Of a stretch of 43,706 bases of DNA, positions 1 to 8,204 are shown in pieces; position 1 is the first letter of the stretch, and the number at the start of each line of letters is the position of its first letter. A program made the position numbers and the translations under genes. The notes under the pieces were generated by a model that was not told where the DNA came from, made no database searches, and saw nothing but the letters and a program-made list of their open reading frames with translations. Source of the stretch: Streptosporangiaceae bacterium (GTDB lineage Bacteria > Actinomycetota > Actinomycetes > Streptosporangiales > Streptosporangiaceae); the NCBI GenBank assembly GCA_025934635.1, contig JAICWX010000032.1, positions 1 through 43,706 on the forward strand, read 5' to 3'.

Positions 1-11
1 GATCAGGCGCG

Positions 12-34
12 GTCCCCTGGGCTTCGCCGGGGAC
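12..34 (-). terminator. Hairpin past the transporter operon
   Basis: GTCCCC and GGGGAC (12-17, 29-34) pair, with an inner GGC/GCC, about 50 bases beyond the last ATPase stop. A plausible operon end. Confidence 0.4.
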
Positions 35-86
35 ACCTCAGGCGTCCCTCCGGTCCCCTCCGGCAACTCCCCGCCTTGATCGGTCT

Positions 87-1217
87 TCAGGCCCCGGCCC
101 TGTCGTCGGGCACCCTGCCGGCCACCGGGGGGCCAGCCACCGGGGGGCCAGCCACCGGGGTGCCGGCCACCGGGGTGCCGGCCACCGGGGCGAACGCGAA
201 GTGGCAGGCCGCGACGTGCCCCGGATCATCTCCGGACGCGGTCAGGGCCGGATCCTCCGTCTCGCAGACCGGCTGCGCCATCGGGCAGCGGGTCCGGAAC
301 CGGCAGCCCGACGGGATGCGCAGCGGGCTCGGCGGATCACCGGAGACGGCCGGCTGGCGGCCGTCCCCGGCCCCCTCGGTCAGCCGCGGGATCGCGTCGA
401 GCAGGCCGCGCGTGTAGGGATGGCGCGGGGTGCTGAAGATCTGCTCGGTGGGCGCGACCTCGACGATGCGGCCCAGGTACATCACCGCGACCCGGTCGCA
501 CAGGTGCCGTACCACGGCCAGGTTGTGCGAGATCAGCAGCAGCGTGAGCCCGAGCTCGTCGCTCAGCTGCTGCAGCAGGTTGAGGATGGTGGCCTGCACG
601 CTGACGTCGAGGGCCGACACCGGCTCGTCGGCCACCAGGACCTCCGGCCGCAGCGCCAGCGCCCGGGCGATCGCCACCCGCTGCCGCTGGCCGCCGGAGA
701 ACTGGCGCGGGTAGGCGGGCAGGTCCGCCTCGCCCAGCCCGACCATCGCCAGCAGCTCCTTGCTGTATTCGGTGATCTGGTTCCTGGGCACCACCTGATG
801 CACCCGCAGCAGCTCGCGCAGCATCCCGCCCACGGTCAGCCGCGGGTTCAGCGAGGAGTACGGGTCCTGGAACACCATCTGGATGCGGCGCCGGTCCGCC
901 CGCGACCGCGCGGCCGGGAGCGGCCGGCCGTCGAACCGGATCTGGCCGCCGTCCGCGCGCAGCAGCCCGGCCAGCGCCTGCGCCAGCGTGGACTTGCCCG
1001 ACCCGGACTCGCCGACCAGGGCGAGCGCCTCGCCCCGCCGGACCTCCAGGTCGACGCCGTCGACCGCGTGCAGCAGCCGCTGCTGGCCGCGGAACCGGGC
1101 GGCCAGGCGCGAGCCGACCGGGAACGACACCGAGAGGCCGCGGGCCGACAGCAGCGGCTCGTCCGAAGCGGCGCCAGCGGCGCCCGGGCCGGCCGGGCCG
1201 GCGTTCACAGTGTTCAT
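87..1217 (-). CDS. Oligo/dipeptide ABC transporter ATPase (DppF/OppF type)
   Basis: Cytoplasmic ATPase of 376 aa that would power a peptide-type importer. The Walker A motif GESGSGKST, the signature FSGGQRQRVAIARA and the Walker B end VLVADEP are all visible. The C-terminus has the Cys-containing oligopeptide-transporter extension (GCRFRTRCPMAQPVCE). The start is the ATG at 1215-1217, which overlaps the stop of the upstream ATPase gene as ATGA; a longer open frame upstream is only a shadow of that gene. It is the last gene of a five-gene leftward operon. The C-terminal tail is odd: about five PVAG(T/P) repeats from a 15-bp tandem repeat, probably a dispensable flexible tail. The class is very clear; the substrate is not. 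Confidence 0.95.
   Translation of the reverse strand: MNTVNAGPAGPGAAGAASDEPLLSARGLSVSFPVGSRLAARFRGQQRLLHAVDGVDLEVRRGEALALVGESGSGKSTLAQALAGLLRADGGQIRFDGRPLPAARSRADRRRIQMVFQDPYSSLNPRLTVGGMLRELLRVHQVVPRNQITEYSKELLAMVGLGEADLPAYPRQFSGGQRQRVAIARALALRPEVLVADEPVSALDVSVQATILNLLQQLSDELGLTLLLISHNLAVVRHLCDRVAVMYLGRIVEVAPTEQIFSTPRHPYTRGLLDAIPRLTEGAGDGRQPAVSGDPPSPLRIPSGCRFRTRCPMAQPVCETEDPALTASGDDPGHVAACHFAFAPVAGTPVAGTPVAGPPVAGPPVAGRVPDDRAGA
121..195. repeat. Five tandem 15-bp repeats in the DppF-type gene
   Basis: Unit GCCACCGGGGGGCCA with variants, five copies, encoding the PVAG(T/P) tail of the ATPase. Length is likely to vary between strains. Confidence 0.85.
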
Positions 1218-2221
1218 GGACGGGCCCGATCTGCCTCGATGGCCTCGGTACAGCGTTCGTAGTGCAGGCAGGCGGTGGCCCGCCCGCTGGGCAGTACCCG
1301 CAGCGGCGTGTCGCTGGTCCGGCAGTCGTCCTCGACGAAGGCGCACCGGGGATGGAACCGGCAGCCGGACGGCGGGTTGACCAGGCTCGGCGGCGAACCC
1401 GGGATCGGCACCAGCGACTCCCGCACGTACTCGAAGTCCGGCGCCGAACGCACCAGCCCGAGCGTATACGGGTGCTGCGGCTCCAGCAGCACCGAGCGGA
1501 CCTCGCCCCGCTCGACCAGCTGCCCGCCGTACATGACGGCCACGTCGTGGCAGACCTGCGCCACCACCGGCAGGTCGTGGGTGACGAAGACCAGCGAAAC
1601 ACCCGACTCCCGGCACAGCTCGGTCAGCAGCCGCAGGATCTGGTCCTGGATGGTCACGTCCAGGGCGGTGGTCGGCTCGTCGCACAAGATGATCTCCGGG
1701 TCGCAGGACAGCGCGATCGCGATCATCACCCGCTGCCGCATGCCGCCGGAGAACTCATGCGGGTACGCCCGGAACCGGCGCTCGGGATCGGGGATGCCCA
1801 CCCGGCGCATCAAGTCGAGCGCCCGCGACGCCGCCTGGCTCCGGTTCAGCCCCAGGTGCACCTGCGGCCCCTCGGCGATCTGCTGGCCGACCCGCATCAC
1901 CGGGTTGAGCGCGCTCATCGGCTCCTGGAAGATCATCGCCATCTTGGGGCCGCGCAGCCGGTTGAGCTCCGAGCCGCGCAGCTGGAGCAGGTCCACCCCG
2001 TCCAGCCGGATCTCGCCCGCGGTGACCTGCGCCTCGGGGGGCAGCACGCCGAGGATGGCGCGCAGCGTCATGCTCTTGCCCGAGCCGGACTCGCCGACCA
2101 GGCCGAGGGCGCCGCCCCGCGGCACCCCGAAAGAAACCCCGTCGACCGCCCGGACGATGCCGCGCCGGCTCGGGATCCGCACGTGCAGGTCGCGCACTTC
2201 GAGAATTGTCCCGGTGTCCAT
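1214..2221 (-). CDS. Oligo/dipeptide ABC transporter ATPase (DppD/OppD type)
   Basis: Second ATPase of the importer, 335 aa. It has Walker A GESGSGKSM, the signature FSGGMRQRVMIA, Walker B IILCDEP and the OPP C-terminal motif SGCRFHPRCAF. Peptide importers normally carry two non-identical ATPases of this sort, one for each nucleotide site, and its partner follows with a 4-base ATGA overlap. The ATG at 2219-2221 was chosen because it gives the usual family length and begins just before the first beta strand (TILEVRDLHV). It lies 8 bases after the stop of the permease gene. Nothing is missing from the catalytic core. Confidence 0.95.
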   Translation of the reverse strand: MDTGTILEVRDLHVRIPSRRGIVRAVDGVSFGVPRGGALGLVGESGSGKSMTLRAILGVLPPEAQVTAGEIRLDGVDLLQLRGSELNRLRGPKMAMIFQEPMSALNPVMRVGQQIAEGPQVHLGLNRSQAASRALDLMRRVGIPDPERRFRAYPHEFSGGMRQRVMIAIALSCDPEIILCDEPTTALDVTIQDQILRLLTELCRESGVSLVFVTHDLPVVAQVCHDVAVMYGGQLVERGEVRSVLLEPQHPYTLGLVRSAPDFEYVRESLVPIPGSPPSLVNPPSGCRFHPRCAFVEDDCRTSDTPLRVLPSGRATACLHYERCTEAIEADRARP

Positions 2222-2229
2222 CGAGCCGC

Positions 2230-3120
2230 TCACCGTCCCGGCCGCAGCAGGTCGGCCAGGCCGTCGCCGACTAGCGAGAGCCCCAGCCCGACGATCACCA
2301 CGGCCAGGCCCGGGATGGTAGTCAGCTGCCAGTGGGTGGACAGGAAGTTCTGCCCGTCGTTGATCATCGACCCGAGGTCCGCCGTCGGCGGCGGGACGCC
2401 GAGGCCGAAGTACCCGAGCGTCACGATGGCCAGGATGTCCTGGACGATGTCGGACATCGCGTAGATGAACGCCTGGGTGATCACGTTCGGCAGCAGGTGC
2501 CGGCCCATGATGCGCAGGTTGGACAGCCCGCCCGACCGGGCGGCGGTCACGTAGTCCTGCCGCTTGGCCACCAGGATCTCGCCCCGGACGATCCGCGCGT
2601 AGGCAACCCAGCTGATGGCCGTGATCGCGATGTAGATGCTGCGATCGCCCGGCCCGAGCACGAAGACCAGCGCGATGATGAGCACGTAGAACGGGAACGC
2701 GAGCACGATGTCGACCAGCCGCATGATGATCGCGTCCACCCAGCCGCCGAAGTAGCCGGCCACCGTGCCGAGCACGGTACCGAGCACGAACGGGAAGAGC
2801 ACCGCGACGAAGGCGATCCGCAGGTCGAGCCGCAGCCCGTAGAGCAGCCGGGTGAACGTGTCGCGGCCCAGCTGGTCGGTGCCGAGCAGGTGCTTGCCGC
2901 CCGGCCCGAGCAGCGAGTCGTTGAGGTTCTGGGCATTGGGGTTGTAGGAGGTGATCAGCGGCGCCGCCAGGGCCATGCCGACCACGATGACCAGGATCGC
3001 GAGCCCGGCCATCAGGGCGGGCTGGCGGTACCACCGGCGGCCCGCGCGCCGCTGCGCCCGCGCGGTGGCCGCCGACGGCGCGTCGGCCGGGGGGACGGCC
3101 GGGACTTCGGAGGCGATCAT
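2230..3120 (-). CDS. Oligo/dipeptide ABC transporter permease (DppC/OppC type)
   Basis: Inner-membrane permease of 296 aa. After a charged cytoplasmic N-terminus it has a first membrane segment (about 35-55), then the OppC-type extracytoplasmic stretch with the family motif HLLGTDQLGRD, then about five further membrane segments. The EAA-like loop is near RSGGLSNLRIMGRHLLPN, which docks on the ATPases. The start ATG at 3118-3120 overlaps the stop of the upstream permease gene (ATGA), so the two permeases are translationally coupled. The assignment as the C-type rather than B-type permease rests on the GTDxLGRD motif and the order in the operon. Confidence 0.94.
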   Translation of the reverse strand: MIASEVPAVPPADAPSAATARAQRRAGRRWYRQPALMAGLAILVIVVGMALAAPLITSYNPNAQNLNDSLLGPGGKHLLGTDQLGRDTFTRLLYGLRLDLRIAFVAVLFPFVLGTVLGTVAGYFGGWVDAIIMRLVDIVLAFPFYVLIIALVFVLGPGDRSIYIAITAISWVAYARIVRGEILVAKRQDYVTAARSGGLSNLRIMGRHLLPNVITQAFIYAMSDIVQDILAIVTLGYFGLGVPPPTADLGSMINDGQNFLSTHWQLTTIPGLAVVIVGLGLSLVGDGLADLLRPGR

Positions 3121-4061
3121 CGGTCGAACCTCACCCTCGGGTCGAGGGCCGCGTAGGCCAGGTCCGCGAGCAGGTTGACGAGCACCACCATCACGCCGAA
3201 CACCAGCGTGACGCCCTGCACGACCGGGAAGTCCCGCTGGAAGATCGAGTTGATCATCAGCTGGCCGATCCCGGGGACCGCGAATATCTGCTCGATGATG
3301 ACGGTCGCCCCGATCAGGAAGCCGATGTTGATGGCCAGCACCGTGACGGCCGGGATGACGGCGTTCCGCAGCACGTGCCGCAGGAACAGCCGGCTGGTGG
3401 GGACTCCCTTGGACCTGGCCGTGACGATGTACTCGGCCGTGAGCACGTTGAGCATGCTGGCCCGCAGGCTGCGGATGACCACCGGGGTGAGCGCGAACGC
3501 GACCGTCAGGCCGGGCAGGAACATCGACTGCAGGTGCCCGGTGAAGCCGGAGCCGTACCCGCTGACCGGGAACAGCCGCAGCGAGATGGCGAACCCGTAG
3601 ATCAGCAGGAACCCCAGCCAGAACTGGGGCATGCCCAGGCCGACCAGCGGGACGGCCCGGACCACGTGGTCCCGGAGCCCGTCCCGCCGGCTGGCCGCGA
3701 GCACCGCCAGCGGCACGCTGATCAGCACCGTGAGCACCACCGCGTAGGCCAGCAGCCACAAGGTGGGCGGCAGGTGGCTCCAGATCAGGCTGGACACCGA
3801 CGCGCCGTAGAACAGGCTCTGCCCCAGGTTGCCGTGGAAGAGCCGGTCCATGAACAGCCAGTACTGGCTGGGCAGCGGCCGGTTCAGCCCCCACTCCTGA
3901 TGCAGCAGCGCGATCGCCTTCGGGGTCGCGTGGATGCCGAGGATCGTCGCCGCCGGGTCACCCGGGATCAGGTGGACCATGAAGAAGACGACGATCGTCA
4001 CCCCGACGGCCACCGGCACGAGCAGCAGCAGCCGCTGCACCACGAACCCAGTGCGTCCCAT
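3117..4061 (-). CDS. Oligo/dipeptide ABC transporter permease (DppB/OppB type)
   Basis: Inner-membrane permease of 314 aa with the classic DppB N-terminus: a first hydrophobic helix followed by VVFFMVHLIPGDPA, then a periplasmic region and about five membrane spans. The ATPase docking loop is around ARSKGVPTSRLFLRHVLRNA. It forms the heterodimeric channel with the downstream DppC-type permease, whose start codon it overlaps. It begins 14 bases after the stop of the binding-protein gene. Length and motif order are normal for the family. Confidence 0.94.
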   Translation of the reverse strand: MGRTGFVVQRLLLLVPVAVGVTIVVFFMVHLIPGDPAATILGIHATPKAIALLHQEWGLNRPLPSQYWLFMDRLFHGNLGQSLFYGASVSSLIWSHLPPTLWLLAYAVVLTVLISVPLAVLAASRRDGLRDHVVRAVPLVGLGMPQFWLGFLLIYGFAISLRLFPVSGYGSGFTGHLQSMFLPGLTVAFALTPVVIRSLRASMLNVLTAEYIVTARSKGVPTSRLFLRHVLRNAVIPAVTVLAINIGFLIGATVIIEQIFAVPGIGQLMINSIFQRDFPVVQGVTLVFGVMVVLVNLLADLAYAALDPRVRFDR

Positions 4062-4075
4062 CTACGTGCCCAGCC

Positions 4076-5653
4076 CTACTTGCTCAGCCAGACGTTCTCG
4101 AGGTGGTAGTTGCCGAGTGGCGTGACGTAGAAGCCGTGCACGCCGGAGGTGGTGGCGTAGGCGTACGGGGAGTTGTAGAGGAAGGCCATGAACGCGTCGG
4201 CCGCCGAGTCGGACTGGACCGTGTTGTACAGCTCCTGCCGGGTCGAGGTGGCCAGGGCCTGCTCCGCGTCGTGGGTGGCCTTGACCACGGTGGGGTTGTT
4301 GTAGTTGGTGTAGAACGACTTGGCGCCCGAGCTCGGGTCGACGGCGAAGGTGGCGAGCTCGTCGGGGTCGGGGATGTCCATCGTCCAGTAGGTCAGCGTC
4401 ATGTCGTACTTGAGGTTCTGCTGGTTCGTGTTGGCCGTGTTCGGGTCGAGCTGCTGGATCTTCAGGTTGATGCCCAGCGGCTTGAGCTCGGACTGCAGGA
4501 TCGTGGCGATGGTCTGGTCGTCGGAGAAGCCGGAGGACACCAAGATGGTGGTCGAGAAGCCGTTCGGCACGCTGGACTTGGCCATCTCCGCCTTCGCGGC
4601 CGTCACGTCGTACTGCAGGCCCTTGGTGGCCGCCTGGTAGAAGGGCACCTGCGGCGGGAAGATCGAGTTGGCCGGCTTGCCGTTGCCGAACAGCACCGCC
4701 TTGACCAGCGCGGCCCGGTTGACGGCGAGCGAGATCGCCCGGCGCACGTGCACGTCACCGAACGGCTTGCGGGTCTCGTTGAAGGCCAGGTAGTCGGTCC
4801 TGGTCGAGTTGAACAGGTTCATGGTGACGTTCGGCGTGGTCTTCAGGCTGGCCACCGTCGACCAGGCCGGGAACTCGTCCACCTGGGCCTGGCCGCCCTT
4901 GAGCTGCAGCTCCCGGGTGTTGTCGCTGGGCGTGTCGGTCCAGGTCACGCTGTTGAGGTACGGCTTGCCCGCTTCCCAGTAGTGGGGATTGCGGACCAGC
5001 TTGAGCGAGCTGCCCTTGTGCCAGAAGGCCCACTTGAACGGCCCGGTGCCGACCGGGGCGTTGTAGAAGTCGGTCTCCGGCTTGCCGCCGTAGTTGGCGG
5101 GCACGATCCCGTTGGAGAACAGCGACAGGTCGGCCAGCAGCGGCGCCCACGGGTACTTGAGGTTGACCACCACCGTGGACGGCGAGGGCGCGTCCACCGA
5201 CTTGATCGCCGTGTCGATGTAGCCCCAGCCCTTGGCCGCCGCGCGCGCCTGGTCGATCGAGAACTTCACGTCCTTGGAGGTCATCGGCTGGCCGGTGGAG
5301 AACTTCACGCCCTGGCGCAGGGTGAATGTGTAGGTCTTCTTGTCGGCCGAGACCTTGTAGCTGGTCGCCAGCATGGGCTGGATGCCCTTGCCGTTCGGCG
5401 TCACGGTGTACAGGGTCTGGAAGATCTGCTCGAAGATCCAGATCGACTCGTTGTCGAACACGGTGGTGGCGTTCATCGACTGCGAGTCGGCGGTCCGCGC
5501 GATGACCAGGTCCCCGCCCTTGACCGGCGCGCCGCTGGCGGCGGCCCCCGTGCCCGAGCCTGAGCCCGAGCCGGACGACCCGCCGCAGCCGGCCAGGGCC
5601 GCGAGCGCGCTGACCGCGATCACGGTTATCGCTGTGGTGGTCCGGTGCTTCAC
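4076..5653 (-). CDS. Peptide-type ABC transporter substrate-binding lipoprotein (SBP family 5)
   Basis: Extracytoplasmic solute-binding lipoprotein of 525 aa, first gene of the importer operon. The start is taken as GTG 5651-5653 because AGGGAG lies a few bases upstream and it places a proper lipoprotein signal: KHR, a hydrophobic core, then LAALAGC with the lipidated Cys at residue 23, followed by a Gly/Ser linker. Family 5 features include LATSYKVSADKKTYTFTLR and GVKFSTGQPMTSKDVKFSID. Family members bind di- and oligopeptides, nickel complexes or glycans, so the ligand is not proven. The neighbouring divergent amidase and deacylase suggest a peptide or amide ligand. Confidence 0.94.
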   Translation of the reverse strand: MKHRTTTAITVIAVSALAALAGCGGSSGSGSGSGTGAAASGAPVKGGDLVIARTADSQSMNATTVFDNESIWIFEQIFQTLYTVTPNGKGIQPMLATSYKVSADKKTYTFTLRQGVKFSTGQPMTSKDVKFSIDQARAAAKGWGYIDTAIKSVDAPSPSTVVVNLKYPWAPLLADLSLFSNGIVPANYGGKPETDFYNAPVGTGPFKWAFWHKGSSLKLVRNPHYWEAGKPYLNSVTWTDTPSDNTRELQLKGGQAQVDEFPAWSTVASLKTTPNVTMNLFNSTRTDYLAFNETRKPFGDVHVRRAISLAVNRAALVKAVLFGNGKPANSIFPPQVPFYQAATKGLQYDVTAAKAEMAKSSVPNGFSTTILVSSGFSDDQTIATILQSELKPLGINLKIQQLDPNTANTNQQNLKYDMTLTYWTMDIPDPDELATFAVDPSSGAKSFYTNYNNPTVVKATHDAEQALATSTRQELYNTVQSDSAADAFMAFLYNSPYAYATTSGVHGFYVTPLGNYHLENVWLSK

Positions 5654-5773
5654 GGTAACTCCCTGCAATGTCCGGGGCAGCCCCGAGACTCCCCGTTGCG
5701 GCGTCGGCCGGCCGCGGGGCGCTTCAGGCGGCAAGGAAGAACAAACCTTTGTCTAAGCCAAGATGATAGAAAA

Positions 5774-5788
5774 TTGCCCGGTTGGCAA
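5774..5788. promoter_or_regulatory. Inverted repeat in the divergent transporter/amidase promoter region
   Basis: TTGCC-cggtt-GGCAA is a perfect 5+5 inverted repeat in the 236-base gap between the divergent transporter operon and the amidase fusion gene. It could be an operator. No regulator gene is adjacent on this side, so the binding protein is unknown. Confidence 0.3.
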
Positions 5789-5826
5789 GACCGAACCTGG
5801 TGACTAAGTGAAGGTTTTACGCCGTT

Positions 5827-5898
5827 GTTACGCTTCGAGCCCTCTCGTAACGTTTCGCGATCCGATTACATACTGTAGCGTTACGCGCCGTGCGCTAC
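5827..5898. promoter_or_regulatory. Two inverted repeats abutting the amidase-fusion start
   Basis: GTTACG-N13-CGTAAC spans 5827-5851 and GTAGCG-N12-CGCTAC spans 5875-5898. The second overlaps the GTG start of the downstream gene, where a regulator could block both transcription and translation. No good ribosome-binding site precedes that GTG, so a leaderless mRNA is possible. Function is inferred only from symmetry and position. Confidence 0.35.
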
Positions 5899-8187
5899 GT
5901 TGTGCTCGGCTGCGGCGCGACCGGCGGTGCGGTCGCCGCCGCTCTGGCCCGTGACGGCCATGACGTGCTGATCAGCGACCCCGACCCGGCCGTGGTCGCC
6001 GCGGTCAGCCCGGCCGGCCTGCGCGTCGAGAGCCCGGCCGGGACCGTCACCGTCGCCGCGGTCGCCTGGGACGACCTGCCGCCGCGGCTGGACGGCCCCG
6101 TCCTGGTCGCCGTCCGGGCCACGCAGCTGACCGTCGCGGCCGGCGCCCTGGCCGGCCGCCTGCACGACGCCGGCTACGTGGTCTGCCTCCGGCACGCTCT
6201 CGACGCCGCGATCCTCGCCGAAGCGGCCGGCCCCGGCCGGCTGGCCGCGGCCTCGGCCGGCCTCGACGCCACCGAGGCAGCGCCGGGGGTGGTGCGGGCG
6301 GGCGGCCGCACCACGCTGCTGGTCGGCGAACTCCACAACCCCGGTACCGAACGAGTCCGCATCCTCGCCTCCCACCTCCCTCCCGCCAGGGTGACCGAAC
6401 GCATTCTGGGCTGCCTGTGGACCGCCCTGGCTCGAGACGCCGTACTGGCCGCCGCCTCGGTCACCGACCAGCCGGCCGCCGATGTCCTCGCCGATCCGCG
6501 GAACCAGCCGGTGCTGCTCGCGATCGCCCAGGAGGTGCTAGGCCGGGCAACCACGCCCCCGGAACCGCTGCCCCCGGAACCGCTGCCCCTGGGATCGCTG
6601 TCCTCGGATTCCTGGCCACCGGAAGCCCCGTCGGCCGAGCTGGCCGGCGGTTTCGACCCGGCCGACCTGCCCGGCTCGCTCGCCCGGCTCGCGCGGGCCA
6701 GCCGCAGTTGGCCGGCCCCGCACACCGAGGCTTACCTGGACCTGGCCGTGCGGCACCGGCCGAGCGAGATCCCCGCCATCCTCGGCCGCCGTGGCGGCCC
6801 CCTGGTCCAGCGGCTCGTCGACCTCGTGCAGGCCATCGAGCAGGGCCGCCGCCCGTGCTCGCCGGCCAACCTGGCCCTGCTCGCCGCCCACGAGCGCCTG
6901 GAGCGGCTCGGCCGGCCGCTCAACGCGGTGTGCGTGGCGATCGGCGCCCCCGGCCGGGCCAGCGCCGGGCCGCTGGCCGGGCGCCCGGTCGGCGTGAAGG
7001 ACATCATCGCGGTGGCCGGCGTGCCGACCCGCTGCGGCAGCCCGGCCAGCGACCCCGGTCCGGCTGCCGCGGACGCGGTCGTGACCGGCCGCCTGCGGGC
7101 GGCCGGCGCCGAGGTGTTCGCGACCACCCAGTGCCTGGAGTACGCGGCCGGGTTCGCGCATCCTGAGGTGGGTGACACGCGCAACCCCCGTGACCCGTCC
7201 CGCACCTCGGGCGGCTCGTCCGGCGGGTCGGCCGCACTCGTCGCGGCGGGCGTCTGCGACCTGGCCCTCGGCACCGACACCGGCGGCTCGATCCGGATCC
7301 CGGCGGCCTACTGCGGAGTCGTCGGCCTCAAGCCGACCTACGGCCTCCTCCCGCTCGACGGGATCTTCCCCCTGTCGCCGAGCTGCGACCACGCCGGCAC
7401 CCTCACCGCCACCGCCGCCGACGCCATGGACCTGCTAGCCGCCCTCGCTAGTACCGGCCCCGCCAGCCCGCCCCCCGCCAGTGTCATCGACCACTCTGAC
7501 CCCACTGCGCCCACCAGTCCCGCCCCGTTCACGGTCGGCATTCTCGCCGCGCAGCTGGACGACCCGTCGGTCACGCCCGCGGTCCGCGACGCCGTCCGCG
7601 GCGCGCTGGCCGCCCTGGCCGCCGCCGGGTGGCGGGTCACCGAGCTGACCGCGCCGTGGCTGGGCGAACTGGCCGCCTGGGAGGAGGTCCTCGCCGTCAT
7701 CGTGGCCCGGGAGGCCTGCCTGGTGCACCGCGACCGCGACACCAGCCGCTACGCCGAGGGCACCCGGGCGCTGCTCACGTACGGAGCGTCGGTCACCGAC
7801 GCCGCCTACGCCGCCGCCCTCGGGCGGCAGGCCGAGCTCACCGCCGCGGTCGAGGCCAGCCTCGCGGGCGTCGACGTCCTGGCCGGCCCGACCGTCGGCT
7901 ACCAGGCGCCGGAGCAGGACCCCCCGTTCGGGACCGGCGAAGACCACGGGGAAGGCCGCTTCACCGGCCCCTACAACCTGACCGGCCACCCGGCCGTATC
8001 ACTGCCGGTGCCCGTCGCCGGCCCCCTCGCCGACCGCCCCGGTCTCCCGGCCGCCGAGCCCCGTCCTGGCGGCGCCGCTCTCCCGGCCGGCCTTCAGCTG
8101 GCCGGCCGGCGCGGCGCGGACATGGCCCTGCTCCGGGTGGCCGCCGCCGCCGAGCCCCTGATCGCCGCCCGTACCTCGCCGCTCTAG
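5890..8187 (+). CDS. Ketopantoate-reductase-like domain fused to an amidase-signature hydrolase
   Basis: A 765-aa two-domain protein. Residues 1 to about 300 resemble the ApbA/PanE NAD(P)-dependent fold: a Rossmann glycine motif (VLGCGATGG) and a C-terminal HRPSEIPAILG that matches the PanE 'RPTEIDAING' signature. The usual catalytic Lys segment reads CLWTALARD, so that Lys seems absent. A Pro-rich linker (about 217-235) lies inside this part. Residues about 345-765 are a complete amidase-signature domain: K370 (VGVKDI), S444 in GGSSGGS and S467 in DTGGSIRIP form the Ser-Ser-Lys triad. The likely activity is hydrolysis of a carboxamide or N-acyl bond; the role of the first domain is unknown. 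It is followed 17 bases later by a zinc deacylase gene and diverges from a peptide-type importer. Confidence 0.85.
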   Translation: MRYVVLGCGATGGAVAAALARDGHDVLISDPDPAVVAAVSPAGLRVESPAGTVTVAAVAWDDLPPRLDGPVLVAVRATQLTVAAGALAGRLHDAGYVVCLRHALDAAILAEAAGPGRLAAASAGLDATEAAPGVVRAGGRTTLLVGELHNPGTERVRILASHLPPARVTERILGCLWTALARDAVLAAASVTDQPAADVLADPRNQPVLLAIAQEVLGRATTPPEPLPPEPLPLGSLSSDSWPPEAPSAELAGGFDPADLPGSLARLARASRSWPAPHTEAYLDLAVRHRPSEIPAILGRRGGPLVQRLVDLVQAIEQGRRPCSPANLALLAAHERLERLGRPLNAVCVAIGAPGRASAGPLAGRPVGVKDIIAVAGVPTRCGSPASDPGPAAADAVVTGRLRAAGAEVFATTQCLEYAAGFAHPEVGDTRNPRDPSRTSGGSSGGSAALVAAGVCDLALGTDTGGSIRIPAAYCGVVGLKPTYGLLPLDGIFPLSPSCDHAGTLTATAADAMDLLAALASTGPASPPPASVIDHSDPTAPTSPAPFTVGILAAQLDDPSVTPAVRDAVRGALAALAAAGWRVTELTAPWLGELAAWEEVLAVIVAREACLVHRDRDTSRYAEGTRALLTYGASVTDAAYAAALGRQAELTAAVEASLAGVDVLAGPTVGYQAPEQDPPFGTGEDHGEGRFTGPYNLTGHPAVSLPVPVAGPLADRPGLPAAEPRPGGAALPAGLQLAGRRGADMALLRVAAAAEPLIAARTSPL

Positions 8188-8204
8188 CCCTGGAGGACCG
8201 ACGC

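Noticed and set aside
121..195. Short direct repeats considered as a CRISPR array
   Set aside because: The units are contiguous 15-bp coding repeats with no spacers.
1214..3034. Long leftward frames extending the ABC ATPases upstream into the permease genes
   Set aside because: The extra N-terminal parts are Arg/Pro-rich out-of-frame readings of the neighbouring genes; the short forms begin at overlapping ATGs and have normal family lengths.
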